Under the pieces are notes generated by a model, which was given only the letters and a program-made list of their open reading frames with translations, was not told the DNA's origin and searched no databases. A program made the position numbers and the translations under genes. Shown here one piece after another: positions 59,369 to 64,000 of a stretch of 64,000 bases of DNA (position 1 is the first letter of the stretch; the number at the start of each line of letters is the position of its first letter). Origin of the DNA: Chryseobacterium endalhagicum (lineage in GTDB: Bacteria > Bacteroidota > Bacteroidia > Flavobacteriales > Weeksellaceae); contig NZ_JAELVM010000001.1 in assembly GCF_016745235.1 (NCBI RefSeq), forward strand, positions 633,856 through 697,855. The letters are read 5' to 3'.

Positions 59369-61027
59369 TTATGCTTCACAAGCTGAACAGGTCACAAAAT
59401 TGACCATCATTTCTTTAGAAACAGAAGAACTTCTTTGGTAATAAAGGGTTTTTACACCTTTTTTCCATGCTTCAATATAAAGGTAATTTACATCTTTTAC
59501 AGGCATTGTAGAAGGAATCTGTAAGTTCAGGGATTGAGCCTGATCGATATATTGCTGTCTTTGGGCAGCCTGAGAGATAATTTCCATCGGAGAGATCTCT
59601 TTAAATGTTTTGAATACTGCTTTCTCTTCGTCGGTAAGCTCTTTCAGGTGCTGTACAGAACCATGATTAAGCATGATCGTTCTCCAGGTTTCCTCGTTGT
59701 CAAGACCTTTTTCTTCCAATAATTTAGCCAGGTATTTGTTCTTACGCATAAAGTTTCCTTTTGCAAGACCGGCTTTATAATAGTTGGAAGCAAACGGCTC
59801 AATTCCCGGAGAAGTCTGTCCTAAGATCGCAGAACTTGAAGTGGTAGGAGCAATAGCCATGGTGGTGGTATTTCTCAGTCCGTACCCTTTCAGTAATTCC
59901 GGTTCACCGTAGATGTTGGCTAGCTCTTTTGAAGCGATCTCTGCCTGTTCTTTGATATGTCTGAAAGCTCTTGCATTGAACTGAGTCGCCTCAAAACTTT
60001 CAAATGGAATCATATTTTTCTGTAAGTAAGAATGGTATCCTAAAACTCCCAATCCAAGGGCTCTGTGACGCATTGCGAAATTTCTTGCTCCCTGCAGGTA
60101 GTAATTTCCTTCTGTTTTTTCGATAAACTCGGTTAAAACAGCATCCAGGAAGTAAACGGCAAGCTTTACAGCATCGGTATCTTTCCACTCATCATATAAT
60201 TCCAGGTTCATGGAAGACAAGCAGCAGATGAATGATTCTTCTCTTGTAGAAGGAAGCATAATTTCAGAGCAAAGGTTACTTGCGTTAACAGGCATTCCCA
60301 GATCTTTATACACCTGAGGCTTGTTTCTGTTCACGTTATCGGTAAAGAAAATATACGGAAGACCTTTCTGCTGGCGGCTTTCAAGAACTCTTGCCCAGAT
60401 CTTACGCTTGTCCATATCTCCATCGATCATATCCTGCATCCAGTAATCAGGAACACAGATTCCTGTAAATAAGTTCTGGATCGGGCTTCCGATATCTTTA
60501 ATGGACAGGAATTCTTCAATATCCCCATGGTCAATATCCAAATAAGCGGCAAAGGCACCTCTTCTTACGCCTCCCTGAGAAACTACATCCATAGCAGTAT
60601 CGAATAACTTCATGAACGAAACTGCTCCTGAAGATTTTCCGTTGTCCGTTACAGCGGTTCCTCTGTTTCTAAGTTCTCCGAAATATCCAGATGTTCCACC
60701 GCCAATCTTCGTCTGCATGATCACTTCACCCATTTTGTGGGTAATTCCTTCAATGCTGTCCGGGATGTGTACATTGAAACAAGAGATAGGAAGACCTCTC
60801 TGCGTTCCCATATTCGCCCAAACAGGAGATGAGAAGCTGATCCATCCTTTCGTGATCATTTCTTTGAAAGCGGGCTGTAATTCCGGCTTGTATAATTTTT
60901 TTGCTGCTGCGGTAGTAATCCTGTCGATGGCTCCGTCTACAGTTTCCCCTTTTAGCAGGTAGCCTCTGTTCAGCATCTGCTCAGACTCTTCATTGAGCCA
61001 CCATATATTTGAATTTTGCTCTTCCAT
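59369..61027 (-). CDS. nrdA: Ribonucleoside-diphosphate reductase, alpha subunit
   Basis: About 552 residues from ATG 61027 (MEEQNSNIWWLNEESEQMLN); the frame reaches 61057, but the shorter start fits the family. It carries the catalytic cysteine pair region SSPVWANMGTQRGLPISCFN, the active-site NLCSEIMLPS with Asn, Cys and Glu, the thiyl-radical loop and a C-terminal cysteine pair (CSACEA) that relays electrons from thioredoxin. There is no N-terminal ATP-cone, so the overall-activity switch seen in many class Ia enzymes is absent. It makes dNDPs together with NrdB. A terminator lies at 59312-59335. Confidence 0.95.
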   Translation of the reverse strand: MEEQNSNIWWLNEESEQMLNRGYLLKGETVDGAIDRITTAAAKKLYKPELQPAFKEMITKGWISFSSPVWANMGTQRGLPISCFNVHIPDSIEGITHKMGEVIMQTKIGGGTSGYFGELRNRGTAVTDNGKSSGAVSFMKLFDTAMDVVSQGGVRRGAFAAYLDIDHGDIEEFLSIKDIGSPIQNLFTGICVPDYWMQDMIDGDMDKRKIWARVLESRQQKGLPYIFFTDNVNRNKPQVYKDLGMPVNASNLCSEIMLPSTREESFICCLSSMNLELYDEWKDTDAVKLAVYFLDAVLTEFIEKTEGNYYLQGARNFAMRHRALGLGVLGYHSYLQKNMIPFESFEATQFNARAFRHIKEQAEIASKELANIYGEPELLKGYGLRNTTTMAIAPTTSSSAILGQTSPGIEPFASNYYKAGLAKGNFMRKNKYLAKLLEEKGLDNEETWRTIMLNHGSVQHLKELTDEEKAVFKTFKEISPMEIISQAAQRQQYIDQAQSLNLQIPSTMPVKDVNYLYIEAWKKGVKTLYYQRSSSVSKEMMVNFVTCSACEA

Positions 61028-61083
61028 AGATGTTATATTTTCGAATTCCGGGGCCATTGGGAGCCCCGGAATTTTGTTGCTTT

Positions 61084-61371
61084 TTATATTGATTGTAATA
61101 TTTCCACTTTGTGCGTACCATTCAGTCCGCTTTCGTCTCTTAGCCGTTGAAAATTTTTAAAAGACGGTACATTTAAAACCTCATGCTGAACCTCTTCATT
61201 GATATAATTTGAATAATGCAAAAAGGTAACGCCGTCTTCTTTTACATAGACCTTATATTCAAATGTCTCCTGATCAAGATTTTTGAAATCATCCAGAAAC
61301 GTTTGGATATGGGTTTTGTTTTCTGAAACGTATTCAGGGTTGACGGTGTAGGTGACGATTACATTAATCAT
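61084..61371 (-). CDS. Small protein between nrdB and nrdA (ABM-monooxygenase-like)
   Basis: 95 residues (MINVIVTYTVNPEYVSENKT). The pattern of strand-helix-strand-strand with a Y at residue 8 and YKVYVKEDGVTFLHYSNYIN resembles the dimeric alpha/beta-barrel (antibiotic-biosynthesis monooxygenase-like) fold of small stress or quinone-handling proteins. The gene sits between nrdB and nrdA on the same strand. A role in the ribonucleotide reductase system is possible but not shown. Confidence 0.65.
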   Translation of the reverse strand: MINVIVTYTVNPEYVSENKTHIQTFLDDFKNLDQETFEYKVYVKEDGVTFLHYSNYINEEVQHEVLNVPSFKNFQRLRDESGLNGTHKVEILQSI

Positions 61372-61507
61372 TTTGTGCTTTAAATTGTTTTATCATTCCG
61401 GGGAATGAAGTGATTTTATTAAGGTGGAATGCTTCGACAGGCTTAGTATGATATTGCTAATACTATCTGCTTTGACGCTCGCTTCGCTCGCGCCCATCCA
61501 CATCCGT
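61372..61507. other. Spacer between nrdB and the small ORF
   Basis: 136 bases without a gene. It contains TGCTTCGACAGGCTTAGTAT, a word common in dispersed flavobacterial repeats, and a GC-rich tract with a direct repeat of GCTCGC (61478-61490) that stands out from its AT-rich neighbourhood. Confidence 0.4.
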
Positions 61508-62482
61508 TTAAAACAAATCGTTCGCCGTAATACTCTTGTCGTGTTTCGTATAATCCACCGGTCTTTTGGCAAAGAAATCATCCATAGAATTCGCGAAAAC
61601 CTCTTCTTCGAACCATACCATTGGACGGTATTGTTCCGGGGTAACGTTGTAACGGGTTTCCATATTGATTTTCTTTAAACTGTCGTCTACACGGTATTTC
61701 ATGAAGTTCAGAAGGTCTTCTCTGGAGAATACGCTTAATTCTCCCAATTCGAAGATCCAGTCAAGGATTTCACCTTCAAGTTCAATGGATTGGTCTACCA
61801 GAGTGTAGATGTCTTCGATGTCAGAATCTGTCAACAGATCAGGCTGTTCCTCACGGATTTTGTTGATCAGGTAGATTCCTGCATTGGCGTGGATCTGCTC
61901 ATCAACGGAAGTCCAAGCGATGATATTGGAAACGTTCTTCATGTATCCTTTGAATCTTGTGAAAGAAAGGATGATCGCAAATTGTGAGAAAAGCGAAACG
62001 TTTTCAATCAGGATACTGAATAATAAAAGAGAAGAAACGTATTCTTTGGGTGTTGTGGAATTCGCGTGTTTCAGAACGTTTGACAGGAAGTCAATTCTCT
62101 TTTTCACGGCAGGAATTTCGATGACGTTTGAAAATTCTTCGTTATATCCCAAAACTTCTACCAATCTGGAATAAGCTTCGGAATGACGGAATTCACATTC
62201 TGCAAAAGTAGCTCCAAGTCCGTTCAGTTCAGGTTTTGGCAAGTGGTTGTATAGGTTTCCCCAGAATGTCTTTACAGACACCTCGATCTGTGCAATCGCT
62301 AAAAGTGCGTTTTTCACAGCATGTTTTTCGTGCGGCTCCAACTGCGAATGAAAATCCTGAACATCTGCAGTAAAATCCACTTCCGAATGCACCCAGAACG
62401 ATTTGTTGATCGCCTCTACAAACTGAAGAACCTCAGGGTATTCAAATGGCTTGTAACTTACTCTTTTATCGAAAATTCCCAT
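61508..62482 (-). CDS. nrdB: Ribonucleoside-diphosphate reductase, beta subunit
   Basis: 324 residues of a class I diiron (or dimetal) R2 protein. Metal ligands can be read in ALLAIAQIEVSVKTFWGNLY (Glu), CEFRHSEAYSRLVEVLG (Glu, His), LLLFSILIENVSLFSQFAII (Glu) and WTSVDEQIHANAGIYL (Glu, His). The Tyr of SEAYSRL is at the radical-site position. It supplies the radical for NrdA. It probably heads an operon with the small ORF and nrdA. DnaA-box-like motifs occur upstream at 62519-62527 and 62691-62699. Confidence 0.95.
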   Translation of the reverse strand: MGIFDKRVSYKPFEYPEVLQFVEAINKSFWVHSEVDFTADVQDFHSQLEPHEKHAVKNALLAIAQIEVSVKTFWGNLYNHLPKPELNGLGATFAECEFRHSEAYSRLVEVLGYNEEFSNVIEIPAVKKRIDFLSNVLKHANSTTPKEYVSSLLLFSILIENVSLFSQFAIILSFTRFKGYMKNVSNIIAWTSVDEQIHANAGIYLINKIREEQPDLLTDSDIEDIYTLVDQSIELEGEILDWIFELGELSVFSREDLLNFMKYRVDDSLKKINMETRYNVTPEQYRPMVWFEEEVFANSMDDFFAKRPVDYTKHDKSITANDLF

Positions 62483-62907
62483 ATTAAAATATCTTTAAAA
62501 TTAAATATTGTGCATTACTGTGGATAAGTTCGAAGTAATGCTTAACTTATTGTATGTTTGGTATTTACATTAGAAACATATTCACATTGGTGCGTGTAGG
62601 TTTCTTGTAAAGAACTAATGACAAAGTTCGAAAAAAAGAACTGATTTTGAAAGGGGTAAATACTAATTGGCTGAGTTTTAACCTTAAAAGTTTTCCACAT
62701 TTACATGAAACCAGCACAGATAATGGCTTAGACAGGGTTATGGGTAGAAAATAAATGAAAAATTAAAGTTACAGTTAAACGGTTTAATGTAAACAGCTTT
62801 AAATAAAGAGATAATTTGTTAAACAATAAAATTTTAGAATAAATTATTGTTCTTGTAACAAATTGAAAATATCATCTACTTATTGGGTATAAAACAAGCA
62901 TCACTTA
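62483..62907. promoter_or_regulatory. Divergent control region of nrdB and the ABC gene
   Basis: 425 AT-rich bases with no ORF. They hold a perfect DnaA box (TGTGGATAA, i.e. TTATCCACA on the other strand) at 62519-62527 and a close variant TTTTCCACA at 62691-62699. Otherwise only simple AT-rich sequence with runs such as TAAACGGTTTAATG is seen. Confidence 0.5.
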
Positions 62908-63597
62908 ATGTTAGTAATTCAGGATTTACATAAGTCATACGATACAGGGAAAAGCAAGCTTCACGTTCTGAAGGGTATTAATCTTAATATTTCCGAGGGC
63001 GAGTTTGTTTCTATTATGGGAAGTTCCGGTTCCGGAAAATCTACGCTTCTTAATATCATTGGTATTCTGGATGAAAAAGATTCAGGAACTTATGAGCTGG
63101 ACAATGTGCCTATTGAGCATTTGTCTGAAGTGAAGGCTGCGGAATACAGGAGTAAATTCCTGGGTTTCATATTTCAGTCTTTCAACCTGATCAGTTACAA
63201 AACTGCGCTGGAAAATGTAGCCCTTCCACTGTACTACCAGAATGTTCCCAGAAAAGAACGTAACCAGAAAGCCATGGAATATCTGGATAAAGTTGGGCTA
63301 GGACAATGGGCCGGCCACCTTCCGAACGAGCTTTCCGGGGGACAAAAACAAAGGGTCGCTATTGCAAGAGCATTGATCACAGATCCTAAAGTGGTTCTGG
63401 CTGATGAACCAACCGGAGCTCTGGATTCCAAAACGACGCATGATATTATGAAGCTTCTTCAGGAGATCAATAATGAAGGGCGAACCATCATCGTTGTAAC
63501 CCACGAACCTGATGTAGCCGCACAAACCAAAAGAAATGTTGTGCTGAAAGACGGAATCATTGAAAGTGATGAGTTTATAAAGCAGATTGTTTTGTAA
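62908..63597 (+). CDS. ABC transporter ATP-binding protein (LolD/MacB type)
   Basis: 229 residues. Walker [10 protein letters not shown] (38-46), Q-loop [14 protein letters not shown], signature LSGGQ (142-146), Walker B VVLADE (162-167) and H-loop VVTHE are intact. Length and motifs match the LolD/MacB/FtsE class that powers lipoprotein release or efflux. No permease gene follows within the window; the next gene encodes a four-helix-bundle protein, so the partner must lie elsewhere or farther downstream. Confidence 0.92.
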   Translation: MLVIQDLHKSYDTGKSKLHVLKGINLNISEGEFVSIMGSSGSGKSTLLNIIGILDEKDSGTYELDNVPIEHLSEVKAAEYRSKFLGFIFQSFNLISYKTALENVALPLYYQNVPRKERNQKAMEYLDKVGLGQWAGHLPNELSGGQKQRVAIARALITDPKVVLADEPTGALDSKTTHDIMKLLQEINNEGRTIIVVTHEPDVAAQTKRNVVLKDGIIESDEFIKQIVL

Positions 63598-63598
63598 T

Positions 63599-63625
63599 GG
63601 TGAATTTTGCTTCGCAAGTGAATTT
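63599..63625 (+). repeat. Dispersed GAATTTTGCTTCGCA repeat, third locus
   Basis: GGTGAATTTTGCTTCGCAAG and the following GTGAATT match the core of the tandem repeats at 18096-18285. It begins two bases after the stop codon of the ABC gene. Confidence 0.7.
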
Positions 63626-63716
63626 TTTCAAGTCAATTGTGAATGTTGAATTATCAATTTTAAATTAATTAAGTTCTAAAAAATACACACACCAATGAAA
63701 ATGAAAGAAAATAATT

Positions 63717-64000
63717 ATGTTTTTAAACCTGAACCATTATAAACTTGATGTTTATCAATCGGCAAGGCAGTTAAGAATTGAATGTTATAAAATTTTGTCT
63801 TTGATTCCTGATAGTGAAAGATTTAATCTTACCGATCAGATACGGAGAGCCTCAACTTCAGTTGTATTGAATATAACGGAAGGATGTTCCAGAAGATCAG
63901 AAACTGAAAGAAAAAGATATTTTGAAATAGCCAGAGGCTCAGTGATAGAATTGGATTCCTGTTTTGATATGATCATAGATTGTAATTATATCAAAAAAGA
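63717..64000 (+). CDS. Four-helix-bundle (S23-like) protein, truncated by window end
   Basis: An open frame starts at ATG 63717 (MFLNLNHYKLDVYQSARQLR) and continues past the window end, so about 94 residues are seen. The motifs HYKLDVYQSARQL, QIRRASTSVVLNITEGCSRR and RYFEIARGSVIELDS are those of the four-helix-bundle/23S-rRNA-IVS protein family. These small proteins form pentamers and are often inserted near mobile or diversity-generating elements, but also occur alone. An ATG at 63695 opens only a 15-codon frame. Confidence 0.82.
   Translation, partial: MFLNLNHYKLDVYQSARQLRIECYKILSLIPDSERFNLTDQIRRASTSVVLNITEGCSRRSETERKRYFEIARGSVIELDSCFDMIIDCNYIKK

Overview
The window reads as a chromosomal segment of a Bacteroidetes bacterium of the Flavobacteriia, most likely Chryseobacterium or a close relative. 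Evidence: AT-rich DNA; promoters with the Bacteroidetes -7 box TAnnTTTG and almost no Shine-Dalgarno sites; signal peptides ending in AQ or SQ; a type IX secretion (T9SS) sorting domain; ribosomal protein S16 with a long Ala/Glu tail; and typical flavobacterial housekeeping genes (rpsP-rimM, asnS, rpoN, valS, nrdB-nrdA, rnpB). I saw no transposase, phage module, CRISPR array, rRNA or tRNA.

Layout. 1-6.2 kb: a truncated AraC-type regulator, a TetR-GNAT pair with a palindromic operator, a lipoprotein VOC protein, and a TetR-MFS efflux unit with two matching operators. 6.2-16.7 kb: serine hydrolases of the beta-lactamase fold, a secreted lactonase-type propeller, a GNAT and DUF2130 pair, a CrtO-like acyltransferase and an M3 oligopeptidase. 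16.9-26.6 kb: SRPBCC, GreA/B-like, DoxX-like and nitroreductase genes, rpsP-rimM, lipoproteins, and a coupled LA_2272-like/CDP-alcohol transferase pair. 26.8-33.2 kb: asnS, rpoN, an acyl-CoA synthetase and an ECF sigma factor with its membrane partner. 33.7-34.1 kb: RNase P RNA.

34.1-41.1 kb is the most unusual region: fourteen head-to-tail minus-strand genes. Six encode an almost invariant ~124-residue lipoprotein (type L) and eight encode divergent ~165-187-residue secreted proteins (type S). Every L is directly followed by an S, often 1-3 bases away. The mature L proteins share a completely identical 54-residue block although their DNA differs at synonymous sites and their signal peptides differ. 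I recognise neither family, and this is the best candidate for an undescribed system: a constant lipoprotein paired with a set of variable secreted partners.

41.2-51 kb: PPK2 kinase, DUF1573 protein, valS, small unknown genes, ribokinase, hydrolase, HD protein and DUF72. 51.2-59.1 kb is a cell-surface region: a T9SS leucine-rich-repeat protein, an L-type lectin with a small partner, and three tandem secreted proteins that carry a phage-tail-collar-like domain with two HxH motifs each. 59.4-62.5 kb: class I ribonucleotide reductase with DnaA-box-like sites upstream. 62.9-64 kb: a LolD/MacB-type ATPase and a truncated four-helix-bundle protein.

Intergenic DNA is rich in short dispersed repeats: a ~163 bp MITE-like element with ACGCAAAG ends, a GAATTTTGCTTCGCAAG family, REP-like double hairpins, CAGATATCAG word tracts and a 33-base near-perfect palindrome. 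All family names come from reading the proteins, not from database searches.
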